This document shows, in pieces, positions 1 to 7,911 of a stretch of DNA of 35,686 bases; position 1 is the stretch's first letter; every line of letters begins with the position of its first letter. The position numbers and the translations under genes were made by a program. Location: assembly GCA_903845065.1 (NCBI GenBank), contig CAIMWH010000286.1, forward strand, positions 1-35,686, given 5' to 3'. The DNA is from an uncultured Rhodospirillales bacterium (lineage in GTDB: Bacteria > Pseudomonadota > Alphaproteobacteria > Acetobacterales > Acetobacteraceae). The notes below the pieces were generated by a model that did not search any database, was not told where the DNA came from, and worked only from the letters and a program-made list of their open reading frames with translations.

Positions 1-414
1 ATGGCGCGCGCCGACAAGTTCGGCCTGGCGCAGTTGCACCAGCTGCGCGGGCGCGTCGGGCGCGGGGCAGCGGCGAGCTTCTGCCTGCTATTGCATGACG
101 AGGACCTGCCGGAAAACGCCCGCCGCCGCCTCACGTTGCTGCGCGACACCGAGGACGGCTTCCGCATCGCCGACGAGGATTTCCGCCTGCGCGGCGGTGG
201 CGATTTGTTGGGCACCCGCCAATCCGGCACGCCGGGCTGGCGCATCGCCGATCCCATCGAGGATGAGGGGTTGCTGCACATGGCCGGGCGGGATGCCGAA
301 CTGCTGCTCCAGAAGGACCCGCGGCTCAATGCCACCGAGCGGGGGCGGGCGGCGCGCACGCTGTTGCGGTTGTTTGATTTGACGGCGGCGTTTCGGACGT
401 TGCATTCGGGGTAG
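1..414 (+). CDS. recG: ATP-dependent DNA helicase RecG, C-terminal part
   Basis: RecG reverses stalled replication forks and unwinds branched DNA. Only the last 137 residues are here; the gene enters from the left, and the ATG at base 1 is an internal Met, not the start. The visible part holds the end of the second helicase domain (motif VI, QLHQLRGRVGRG, residues 11-22) and the RecG tail with FRIADEDFRLRGGGDLLGTRQSG-like sequence around residues 54-76, which separates RecG from Mfd and PriA. The tail ends with the usual short helical segment and a TAG at 412-414. A hairpin follows 10 bp later, so it is probably the last gene of its transcript. Confidence 0.95.
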   Translation: MARADKFGLAQLHQLRGRVGRGAAASFCLLLHDEDLPENARRRLTLLRDTEDGFRIADEDFRLRGGGDLLGTRQSGTPGWRIADPIEDEGLLHMAGRDAELLLQKDPRLNATERGRAARTLLRLFDLTAAFRTLHSG

Positions 415-423
415 GTAGGGAAG

Positions 424-447
424 GCTTCATTTTTCGGAAAAAGAAGC
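424..447 (+). terminator. Hairpin terminator after recG (copy 1 of a dispersed element)
   Basis: GCTTC at 424-428 pairs with GAAGC at 443-447, and inside these TTTTTC pairs with GAAAAA. The hairpin lies 10 bp after the recG stop and is followed by CAAAAGC. The same sequence pattern recurs at 22065-22101, 22139-22181 and 35651-35686, so this is one copy of a dispersed terminator-like element. Terminator function is inferred from position and structure. Confidence 0.6.
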
Positions 448-468
448 AAAAGCGGTTAGGATTGGTTT

Positions 469-1269
469 ATGCGTTGCATCGCCCGGCTTCTCATGTTTGC
501 CATCCTGCCGCTGATCGTGGCCGCGGGGCCGCGCGATGATTTCGATCGCCCGCTGGCGGTGCGGCACGTCGACCTTGGGCCCTCCGAAACCAGCCCGGCG
601 CAGCACTCGGAAGTGCGCTGCCACGACTATCCGCACTTCACCGTCAAGGAAATCGACGAGCGGGAGGTGGGGGCCGCACAACTCTCTATCCTGCCGCGCA
701 CCGGCGCCGCACCGCCATGCCGGCGTGCCAACCTGCCCGGCGAGCAAGTGATCGCGGAAGACGTCTGGCAGGGCTACTTCGCCGGCGCGTGGGGCGACAT
801 GGCGGTATTCGATGCCGCCGACGGCGTGAACGGGGCAATGGCGTTCGCCATCTTCCGCCCCGGCGACTCCAAGCCGCGCTACACCGCCGCGGCCTTCGGC
901 TCCCCCGCCTTTACCCCCGCGCCAGGCGGCGGCGTGCTGCGCTTCAGCCGGATGGTGGCCGGGGACTGCTCGGTGGTGATTGACGGCGCCGCCTGCGCGC
1001 AGCGCATCGCCGCTGCCGCCGGGGTGGCCCCGATCAAGGTGGAGGCCTGCCGCGCCGGATACGATGCCGAGAAGCGGGCCATGGCGCGTGCCCGGTGCGC
1101 CGACCGCAAGCGCTCGGATGCCGCCTGCATCGCGGCCGAACTGTCCGGCATGGCGTCCTGGGATGCCTCGCCCAGCGTGCTGGCGATCCCGTTCGCGGTA
1201 ACGTTTCGAGACGGAACCGCCGATGCGAGGCCACAGGGTGCCCCCACGGCATGTCGTCCGGCTGACTAA
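469..1269 (+). CDS. Cysteine-rich secreted protein, function unknown
   Basis: 266 residues. The N terminus (residues 1-19: basic start, hydrophobic LLMFAILPLIVAA core) looks like a Sec signal peptide, so the mature protein is probably periplasmic. The mature part has eight cysteines, four of them spaced through the last 110 residues, which suggests disulfides. I recognise no family or catalytic motif. The ATG at 469 follows an AGG at 458-460 with suitable spacing. It stands alone between the recG terminator and the Gld-type ABC operon; a 137 bp gap separates it from the latter. Reality as a gene is supported by the signal peptide and by codon-position GC bias; the function is not known. Confidence 0.75.
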   Translation: MRCIARLLMFAILPLIVAAGPRDDFDRPLAVRHVDLGPSETSPAQHSEVRCHDYPHFTVKEIDEREVGAAQLSILPRTGAAPPCRRANLPGEQVIAEDVWQGYFAGAWGDMAVFDAADGVNGAMAFAIFRPGDSKPRYTAAAFGSPAFTPAPGGGVLRFSRMVAGDCSVVIDGAACAQRIAAAAGVAPIKVEACRAGYDAEKRAMARARCADRKRSDAACIAAELSGMASWDASPSVLAIPFAVTFRDGTADARPQGAPTACRPAD

Positions 1270-1406
1270 CCGCCTGGCGTAACGGCTAAATATCCTGTCA
1301 TTTCCGGATGATGCCGCGGCAAGCTTGCCTCGGCCATGAAGGGTTGCGTTGGCGGGCGATTGCGTTATCTCACTGGTCCGTCTGAACCAACCGGGGGAAA
1401 GCACGG

Positions 1407-2156
1407 GTGACGGCCCTGATCGAGATCGATGGCCTGACGAAGCGCTTTGGCGGCTTCACGGCGGTGGATAATGTTTCCTTTACAGTGGCACGCGGCGAGG
1501 TGCTCGGCTTCCTCGGCCCCAACGGCGCCGGCAAGTCCACCACCATGCGGATGCTCGCCGGCTTCATGACGCCGACGTCCGGCACCGCGCGGATTTGCGG
1601 GCATGACGTGCAGGGCGACTCGCTTGCCGCCCGCAAGGCGCTCGGCTTCCTGCCCGAGGGCGCGCCGACCTATCCCGACATGACGGTGCAGGGCTTCCTG
1701 CACTTCGTGGCCGCCGTGCGCGGCTTCAATGGCAGCGAGGCGGCGGACCGGGTGAGCCACGCCATCGGGCTCACCACGTTGCAGGGCGTGCGGCTGCAAC
1801 CGGTCGAGACGCTGTCCAAGGGCTTCAAGCGCCGCGTCGGCCTTGCGCAGGCGTTGCTGCACAACCCGCCGGTGCTGGTGCTCGATGAACCCACCGACGG
1901 GCTTGATCCCAACCAGAAGCATGCGGTGCGCGAACTCATCGCCAGCTTGTCCGCCGAGAAGGCGATCGTGATTTCCACCCACATCCTCGAAGAGGTTGAC
2001 GCGGTGTGCTCGCGGGCCATCATCATCGCCGGTGGCCGCATCGTGGCCGATGGCACGCCGGCCGAGCTTGAGAAGCGCCACCCGTCCGGCAAGCTGGATG
2101 ACGTGTTCCGCGATCTCACCATGCCGCGTGACCCCTCCAAGCAGCAGGCTGCCTGA
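1407..2156 (+). CDS. ABC transporter ATP-binding protein, GldA/CcmA type
   Basis: 249 residues; the nucleotide-binding subunit of an ABC-2 type system, which powers the membrane partner encoded next. Walker A is GPNGAGKST (residues 37-45, Lys43), the signature motif is LSKGFKRRV near 136-144 and Walker B with the catalytic Glu is LVLDEPT (Asp160, Glu161), followed by the D-loop and the switch His in ISTHIL. The start is GTG at 1407 with GGGGGA at 1393-1398. Only 3 bp separate it from the permease gene. The unit ATPase, permease, GldG-like, DUF4340 matches the layout related to Bacteroidetes GldA-GldF-GldG, here in a proteobacterium where gliding is not implied. Substrate unknown. Confidence 0.92.
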   Translation: MTALIEIDGLTKRFGGFTAVDNVSFTVARGEVLGFLGPNGAGKSTTMRMLAGFMTPTSGTARICGHDVQGDSLAARKALGFLPEGAPTYPDMTVQGFLHFVAAVRGFNGSEAADRVSHAIGLTTLQGVRLQPVETLSKGFKRRVGLAQALLHNPPVLVLDEPTDGLDPNQKHAVRELIASLSAEKAIVISTHILEEVDAVCSRAIIIAGGRIVADGTPAELEKRHPSGKLDDVFRDLTMPRDPSKQQAA

Positions 2157-2159
2157 CCC

Positions 2160-2891
2160 ATGCGCAATATCTGGATCGTCGCCAAGCGCGAACTGGCGGC
2201 CTACTTCGCCACGCCCGTCGCGGTGGTGTTCATCGTGATCTTCCTCGCCCTGCAGGGCGTGCTGACGTTCAACCTGGGCAATTTCTTCGATCGCAACCAG
2301 GCCGACCTTGCGCCGTTCTTCAACTTCCTGCCTTGGGTCTATTTGCTGCTGATCCCGGCGCTGACCATGCGATTGTGGGCGGAGGAACGCCGGCTGGGCA
2401 CCATCGAACTGCTGCTGACGCTGCCGATCACCCAGGGGCAGGCGGTGGTGGGCAAGTTCCTCGCCGCCTGGGCGTTCTGCGCCATCGCGCTGGCGCTGAC
2501 GTTCCCGTTCATCATCCTGGTCAACGTGCTCGGCCGGCCGGACAACGGGGTGATCGCGACGGGCTATGCCGGCGGATTGCTGGTGGCAGGCGCCTTCCTC
2601 TCGGTGGGCGCGGCGCTGTCGGCGGCGACCAAGAACCAGGTGATCGCCTTCGTGCTGGGCGTTGCGGTGTGCTTCGTCTTCGCGGTGGCATCCTACCCGC
2701 TGGTGACGGATTTCCTGGCAAAGTCCTCGCCCGTTCTGGCCGAGGCGGCGCGGCGGCTTTCGGTGGCGGAGCGGTTCCAGGGCTTTACCCGGGGCGTGGT
2801 CTCGCTGCGCGACCTCATCTACTTCGCCTCGTTCATCGGGTTCTGGTTGTTCCTGAACACGGTCATCGTCGAACACCGCAAGGCAGATTGA
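2160..2891 (+). CDS. ABC-2 type permease, GldF-like
   Basis: 243 residues with about six hydrophobic segments, the normal size of an ABC-2 family permease. The N terminus (MRNIWIVAKRELAAYFATP) is the typical amphipathic elbow of this family, followed by the first membrane segment with PVAVVFIVIF. The ER-rich cytoplasmic loop AEERRLGTIELLL around residues 76-88 is the family's coupling motif that contacts the ATPase. The gene sits 3 bp after the ATPase gene and 3 bp before the GldG-like gene, so the three are almost certainly co-translated. The likely role is the membrane channel or force-transmitting part of the complex. The cargo cannot be read from sequence. Confidence 0.9.
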   Translation: MRNIWIVAKRELAAYFATPVAVVFIVIFLALQGVLTFNLGNFFDRNQADLAPFFNFLPWVYLLLIPALTMRLWAEERRLGTIELLLTLPITQGQAVVGKFLAAWAFCAIALALTFPFIILVNVLGRPDNGVIATGYAGGLLVAGAFLSVGAALSAATKNQVIAFVLGVAVCFVFAVASYPLVTDFLAKSSPVLAEAARRLSVAERFQGFTRGVVSLRDLIYFASFIGFWLFLNTVIVEHRKAD

Positions 2892-2894
2892 ACC

Positions 2895-4811
2895 ATGCGT
2901 CGTTTCACCTCCTCCCTTCTCGGCGTGCTGGCGGTGCTGGCGATCCTGGTCGGCATCAATGTGCTGGCCGAAACCCGGCTTGGCCGCGCCCAACTCGATC
3001 TCACCCAGCAGAAGCTCTACACGCTGAATGACGGCACCCGGAAAATCCTCGGCGGGCTGAAGGACCCGGTGACGCTGCGGCTCTATTATTCGCGCGCACT
3101 TGGCGGCCGCATCCCAATGTATGGCGCCTATGCTGACCGGGTGCGCGAAATGCTGCGCGAATATGCGTCGGTCGCGGACGGCAAGATCAAGCTCGAATAC
3201 TTCGACCCCGAGCCCTTCTCCGATACCGAGGACCGCGCGCTGGCCTATGGGCTGCAGGGCGTGCCGGTCGACCAGGGTGGCGAGCAGGTCTATTTCGGCC
3301 TCGCCGCCTCCAACCTGCTGGATGACGAGCGCACCATCCCGTTCTTCCAGCCGGAGCGCGAGCGGTTCCTCGAATTCGACCTCACCAAGCTGATCTACGA
3401 GTTGTCCAACCCCAAGCGCCCGGTGATGGGCGTGCTGTCCTCGCTGCCGCTCGATGGCGATCCGCGCATGATGATGATGATGCGTGGCCAGCCCGGTGCC
3501 GGGGCGCCCTGGGTCTCGATGCTGCAACTGCGGCAGTCCTTCACGGTGAAGAACGTGCAGCCGGATGTGCAGGTGATCGATCCTGATATTCAGGTGCTGC
3601 TGGTGGCCCACGCGCAGAACCTGTCGGACAACGCGCTTTATGCGATCGACCAGTTCGTCATGCGCGGCGGGCGGTTGATGGCCATGGTTGACCCGCACAG
3701 CGAGGGGCAGGCCTCCGCACCCAACCCGACCGGCCAGCCGGTCACCGAGACGTCCAGCGATCTCAAAAAGCTGTTTGACGCCTGGGGCATCGAATACGAC
3801 AGCAAGCAACTCGTCGGCGATATCACCGGCGCGTGGCGGGCGCGGGCCAATGCAACCGACCGGGTGCAGGCGGTGGACTACCTCGCCTGGTTCAATATCC
3901 GCGACGGGCTGAACCATGAGGACCCGGCGACGGCCGATCTCAGCCAGGTGACGGTGGCCTCCACCGGGTTCCTGCGTAAGAAGGCCGGTGCGGACATCAC
4001 CTTCACGCCGCTGCTCAGCACCAGCGCCAAGGCCGGGCCACTGGCGCTGGATCAGGTGAAGACCTTCCCCGATCCGGCCAAGATCCTCGGCAGCTTCAAG
4101 AGTGAGGGCGGGCCCTATGTGATCGCGGCGCGGGTGCGCGGCGTTCTGAAATCGGCGTTCACCGGCCCGCCGGAACCGCCCAAGGGCCCCAACGGGGTGG
4201 AGGGCAAGCGGCCGGACAACTTCCCCGCCTACATCGCGCAGACCGTGCAGCCCGCCAATCTCGTGGTCGCCGCCGACAGCGATATCCTGGCCGATCGCTT
4301 CTGGGTGCGGGTGCAGGATTTCTTCGGCCAGCAGGAGGCGACACCCTTCGCCGACAACGGCCCGTTCGTCGCCAACCTGCTCGGCACGCTGGCAGGCGGG
4401 GATGCGCTGATCGGCCTGCGCAGCCGTGGCGCCGCGCTGCGGCCGTTCGATCTTGTGGACAACATGCAGCGCGATGCCGAGGCGCGCTATCGCCAGACCG
4501 AGCGCACCTTGCAGGCCCATCTCGACGAGACCCAGAAGAAGCTGACCGAACTGCGCACCGGGCGCGGCGAGCAGGGCGCCAACGCGGTGATCAGCGAGCA
4601 GCAGCGGGTGGCCATCGACGACCTCCGCAAGGACATCACCGCCACGCGGGTGAAACTGCGCAATGTGCAGCTTGAACTGCGGCGCGACATCCTGCGGCTT
4701 GAGTCGACGCTGCGCTTCTTCACCATCATCGCCATTCCGGCCCTGCTCACCATCATCGCCGTCGGCCTCGGGCTGGTCCGTCGCCGCCGGCGCGCTGTGG
4801 CGCGGGCCTGA
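2895..4811 (+). CDS. GldG-like ABC auxiliary protein
   Basis: 638 residues. One N-terminal membrane anchor (about residues 7-26) is followed by a large periplasmic ABC_transp_aux/GldG region, beginning with the family's DLTQQKLYTL motif (residues 35-44) and LYYSR. Near residues 530-605 is a charged coiled coil rich in Glu, Lys and Arg, then a C-terminal membrane segment (about 608-628) and a basic RRRRR tail. The length and both membrane ends match the GldG family. Five Met codons in a row occur near 3468-3482, inside a poorly conserved loop. It lies between the permease and the DUF4340 gene and presumably forms the periplasmic part of the ABC complex. Confidence 0.88.
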   Translation: MRRFTSSLLGVLAVLAILVGINVLAETRLGRAQLDLTQQKLYTLNDGTRKILGGLKDPVTLRLYYSRALGGRIPMYGAYADRVREMLREYASVADGKIKLEYFDPEPFSDTEDRALAYGLQGVPVDQGGEQVYFGLAASNLLDDERTIPFFQPERERFLEFDLTKLIYELSNPKRPVMGVLSSLPLDGDPRMMMMMRGQPGAGAPWVSMLQLRQSFTVKNVQPDVQVIDPDIQVLLVAHAQNLSDNALYAIDQFVMRGGRLMAMVDPHSEGQASAPNPTGQPVTETSSDLKKLFDAWGIEYDSKQLVGDITGAWRARANATDRVQAVDYLAWFNIRDGLNHEDPATADLSQVTVASTGFLRKKAGADITFTPLLSTSAKAGPLALDQVKTFPDPAKILGSFKSEGGPYVIAARVRGVLKSAFTGPPEPPKGPNGVEGKRPDNFPAYIAQTVQPANLVVAADSDILADRFWVRVQDFFGQQEATPFADNGPFVANLLGTLAGGDALIGLRSRGAALRPFDLVDNMQRDAEARYRQTERTLQAHLDETQKKLTELRTGRGEQGANAVISEQQRVAIDDLRKDITATRVKLRNVQLELRRDILRLESTLRFFTIIAIPALLTIIAVGLGLVRRRRRAVARA

Positions 4812-4825
4812 GGGGGGAGGGGACC

Positions 4826-5875
4826 ATGCAGCAACGCACCAGCCTTGTTCTTGTCGCCGCCGCCGTGGTGGCCCTCGGCGCCGCCTGGCAGTTCGGCCTG
4901 CGGGGCGCGCCGTCAAGCGAAGTGGAGGTCGCGGCCGGCTCGCTGGTGTTTCCGGGCCTTGCCGCCAAGCTCGGTGGTGTCACCCGGGTGGAGATCCAGA
5001 GCAAGGGCGTGACGCTTGCCATCGCGCGGGGCAAGGAGAAATGGGGCCTCGCCGATCGGGCCGGCTTCCCGGTGCAGCAGGACAAATTGCGCGAACTGCT
5101 GACGGGGCTCACCGAACTGCGCGTCACCGAGGCGCGGACCTCCGATCCCGAGCAGTACTCGCGCCTCGGCGTGGAAGACCCCGGATCGCCTACCGGCACC
5201 TCCAACCTCGTCCGCCTGCTCGGCGGCGATGGCAAGCCGGTTGCCGAACTGATCGTCGGCCATCGCCGAGTGCGCACCCAGGGCAATGTGCCCGAGACCA
5301 TCTTCATCCGCCGGCCCGGCCAGACGCAGTCCTGGCTGGCCGAGGGGCGGGTGCCGGCCGACGCCGATCCGCAACTGTGGTTCGAGCGCGATATCGCCAA
5401 CATCGCCGGCGCCAAGGTGGCCAAGGTGGTCTCCACCCGTGGTGACACCACGCTGGAATTCACGCGCGAGGGCGACAAGTTCGTGCTCGCCGCGCCCACC
5501 GAGCATCCCAAGCTCGATGACTACCGCGTCGAGGATGTCAGCCGCGCGATGGAATCGCTCACGCTGACCGATGTGCGGCCAGCCGCCGAACAGCCGGGCG
5601 AGAAGATCGGCACCGCGGTGCTCACCACGACGGACGGCATGACCGTGACCGTCACGGTGTTCCGTGCCGACAAGGACATCTGGGCCCAGTTCGCCGCCAC
5701 CGGCACCGGGGAGGGCGCGAAGGCCGCCACCGATTTGCAGGCGCGGGTGGCCGGATGGGCGTACCAGGTGGGGTCCTGGAAGGAGAAATCCTTCGTGCCG
5801 ACCCTCGATGACCTCAGGGCCAGCGAACCCGAGAAGCCGGACCCCGCAAAGCCGGCGGCGGACGGGGGGGAGTGA
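4826..5875 (+). CDS. DUF4340 domain protein of the Gld-type ABC operon
   Basis: 349 residues. A single N-terminal membrane anchor (about residues 5-26, [17 protein letters not shown]) leads into a periplasmic region with two DUF4340-like modules: each has a beta segment, a WGLADR or KFVLA-type strand and a following helix ([15 protein letters not shown], residues 91-105, and a second in 225-250). The tail is Pro/Lys/Glu rich. DUF4340 proteins commonly follow GldG genes, and this one starts 14 bp after it with GGGGAGGGGA as ribosome binding site. Biochemical role unknown; the context says it is a periplasmic partner of the ABC system. Confidence 0.87.
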   Translation: MQQRTSLVLVAAAVVALGAAWQFGLRGAPSSEVEVAAGSLVFPGLAAKLGGVTRVEIQSKGVTLAIARGKEKWGLADRAGFPVQQDKLRELLTGLTELRVTEARTSDPEQYSRLGVEDPGSPTGTSNLVRLLGGDGKPVAELIVGHRRVRTQGNVPETIFIRRPGQTQSWLAEGRVPADADPQLWFERDIANIAGAKVAKVVSTRGDTTLEFTREGDKFVLAAPTEHPKLDDYRVEDVSRAMESLTLTDVRPAAEQPGEKIGTAVLTTTDGMTVTVTVFRADKDIWAQFAATGTGEGAKAATDLQARVAGWAYQVGSWKEKSFVPTLDDLRASEPEKPDPAKPAADGGE

Positions 5876-6318
5876 GCCGGGAATACCCTGCCCGTCCCAT
5901 CGTCGGGATCGGGGTGGTGGTGCTGCGACCGGTGCTCCTCGGTGCCGGCGAGGTGTTGCTGGTGCGGCGTGGCAAGGCGCCCAATATCGGCATGTGGAGC
6001 CTGCCAGGCGGGGCCCAGGAAGTGGGCGAGACCGCCGAGGACGCGGCGCGGCGGGAGTTGCTGGAGGAAACCGGCGTCACCGTCGGGCCGCTGCACCTGG
6101 CCGCCAACGTCGACAGCATTACCCGCGATCCGGATGGGCGGGTGCGCTACCATTACACCATCCTCGATTTCGCCGCCCGCTGGGAAAGCGGCGAGGCCAG
6201 CGGCGCCAGCGATGCGGCCGAAGCGCTGTGGGCGCCGCTTGACAGTCTGGAGCCATTCCGGCTGTGGACTGAGGCCCATCGTGTAATCGCCATCGCGCGC
6301 CGCCTGCTGGAGCTTTAA
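5872..6318 (+). CDS. Nudix hydrolase
   Basis: 148 residues. The Nudix box is complete: G at the start of GAQEVGE, then seven residues, then REL-LEETGV, matching GX5EX7REUXEEXGU at about residues 45-67. The fold prefix with [11 protein letters not shown] and LLVRRGKAP is typical of ADP-ribose pyrophosphatase or MutT-like enzymes that hydrolyse nucleoside diphosphate-X compounds; the exact substrate cannot be assigned. The start is GTG at 5872, overlapping the DUF4340 stop by 4 bp (GTGA), so it is translationally coupled to the ABC operon although no functional link is obvious. Confidence 0.92.
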   Translation: MSREYPARPIVGIGVVVLRPVLLGAGEVLLVRRGKAPNIGMWSLPGGAQEVGETAEDAARRELLEETGVTVGPLHLAANVDSITRDPDGRVRYHYTILDFAARWESGEASGASDAAEALWAPLDSLEPFRLWTEAHRVIAIARRLLEL

Positions 6319-6389
6319 TGGCCGCGGCTGTGAACTGCATTACAGGTACTCATCTGGCGTAAAAGGCGGCTCCGCGCTAGGAACGCCGG

Positions 6390-6731
6390 ATGAAAGTCAT
6401 TTTGTTGTTGCTGCTTCTCGGATTCGCCGGCGGTTTCTTCCTGCCAGGACAGCAGGAAGGCACCGACACGCCCTGCGCCGCGCTTGATGTGCGGATGCGG
6501 CGGCTGTTGGATGGGGAACTGGCGAAACTGCCCGCCAACAGCAATCCGAAAGTGCAGGACGCCATCGCCGCCGCGAAGACCCAGGCACCGGGCGGAAGCG
6601 CCGTCGCCGGCATCGTGCGCGCGAAACTGCCGTTCCTGCCGGCCGAGCCGGCCTGCGCCGCGGCCTATTGGCTGACAGTCTACCAGCCCGACCTGCGGGT
6701 GCTCGCTCCGGCGTTGCTGCCGCGCGGCTAG
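6390..6731 (+). CDS. Small secreted protein, function unknown
   Basis: 113 residues. The N terminus has a Lys followed by a run of leucines (residues 4-10) and a GGFFLPG break, consistent with a signal peptide or anchor. The mature part has three cysteines (in TPCAAL and PACAAA, plus none near the C terminus beyond these) and a helical middle. No family recognised. It lies 71 bp after the Nudix gene and ends 17 bp before the stop of the convergent barrel-like gene, so the two share a very short terminator-free junction. Confidence 0.6.
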   Translation: MKVILLLLLLGFAGGFFLPGQQEGTDTPCAALDVRMRRLLDGELAKLPANSNPKVQDAIAAAKTQAPGGSAVAGIVRAKLPFLPAEPACAAAYWLTVYQPDLRVLAPALLPRG

Positions 6732-6748
6732 CGGTTGGGGACTGGCGC

Positions 6749-7744
6749 TCAGAACTTGTAGGTGAAGGTGAGCGCGGCGGACTGGTCGATGGTCGACTCC
6801 GCGCCGCGCGACATCGTCGCCGAAACCCCGGCCTGGGCGCCCACCAGCACATGGCCGTTGAAGCCGGGGATGGCGTACTGCACCTGCCCGCCGATGCCGA
6901 CCTGCCCAGTTGGCGCCCATTCGAGTTTGCCGGTGAGAGTTTGCTGGGCCCTGGCTGCACCGCCCACCGCGGACAGCAGCGGCCCGGCGGTCAAGGCGCC
7001 CTCCAGGAAGGACTTCACCCAGGCAAGTTGGATGCCGGCGAAGGCGGATTGCGGGATTTCGGGCTTGTCCTTGTCGTCGGCAAAAATGGTGATGGCGGCG
7101 GTGGCGCCGATTTCGAAACCGTCCTTGTCATCGGCATGGAACGCCACGTTCAGCGTGCCGGCGATCTGGTGGGCGGGCTGGTCGACGCTGTGGCCGCCGC
7201 TGGCGGTATCATGGGTGGTTTGCGGGATGAAGCTGTAGCCGAGTTGCATCGACACGCTGGGCACCCCGCCGCCGGGCTTGGACGGGTTGGCGCCCGGCGC
7301 ACGGGGGATCTGCGCCACCAGGTGGGCCGCCACCTGCCGCGCCACACGGTCCTTGGTGATGACATCCGCCGCATTGCCGCCGCTCGGCAGGCTGGCGAGG
7401 CGGCCGGCGGCGACGATGGTGTCGGTCACCTTGTCCAGCTTGGTCGTCTTGTCGCCGAACATCACGGTGGCGCCCGAACCGTCCCCGTTGATGTCCGGGC
7501 CGAGCTTGTTGGTGGCGAGATACTGCTTGATCCAGGCATCGGCCTCGTTCGCATCCGTCACCGTCTTCATGATGGCGGCCTGGTTCGCGGGGCTGTTGAG
7601 GTCGAGGTTGATGGGCGTTCCCTGCGGTGCGTCGCGGCGGGCGGGTTCGTCCGCGTCGGCGGGAGGGCTCGCCACGAGATGGCCGAGGTCAAGCCCGATC
7701 AGGGATTTGAGGTAGTCGATCTTCTCGGGTGTTGCTCCGGCCAT
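6749..7744 (-). CDS. Beta-barrel-like protein with C-terminal Phe, no visible signal peptide
   Basis: 331 residues from the ATG at 7744, chosen because GGGAG lies 6 bp upstream; an in-frame extension to 7912 lacks a signal peptide and looks like non-coding Arg-rich sequence. Residues 1-150 are polar and helical with an NxDGDGSG-like loop (DINGDGSG). Residues 150-331 show alternating hydrophobic residues and Gly, as in outer-membrane beta strands, and the protein ends in LTFTYKF, a good match for the C-terminal Phe signal used by BAM substrates. The lack of an N-terminal export signal is odd: either the true start was missed, export is non-classical, or the fold only resembles a barrel. Family not recognised. 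Confidence 0.7.
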   Translation of the reverse strand: MAGATPEKIDYLKSLIGLDLGHLVASPPADADEPARRDAPQGTPINLDLNSPANQAAIMKTVTDANEADAWIKQYLATNKLGPDINGDGSGATVMFGDKTTKLDKVTDTIVAAGRLASLPSGGNAADVITKDRVARQVAAHLVAQIPRAPGANPSKPGGGVPSVSMQLGYSFIPQTTHDTASGGHSVDQPAHQIAGTLNVAFHADDKDGFEIGATAAITIFADDKDKPEIPQSAFAGIQLAWVKSFLEGALTAGPLLSAVGGAARAQQTLTGKLEWAPTGQVGIGGQVQYAIPGFNGHVLVGAQAGVSATMSRGAESTIDQSAALTFTYKF

Positions 7745-7911
7745 CGCCCGCTCCCATTTCGCCACGTGCAATCTAACAAGTCGCCGCCGCGCAACGAATA
7801 CAATTTGGCGAGATATCGGCCGGTTGACCGCTCCGCGCGGTGCGACCACACAATGGCCCACGCGGCACGCCATCCCTTCACCGAAGCCGCGACAAGAACG
7901 AGGAACGCCCA

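Noticed and set aside
1365-4916. Open reading frame of 1183 codons on the minus strand
   Set aside because: It lies antisense to the ABC operon genes, is rich in His, Arg, Gln and Gly in a low-complexity way, and has no domain. High GC at the third codon position of the true genes keeps this frame open.
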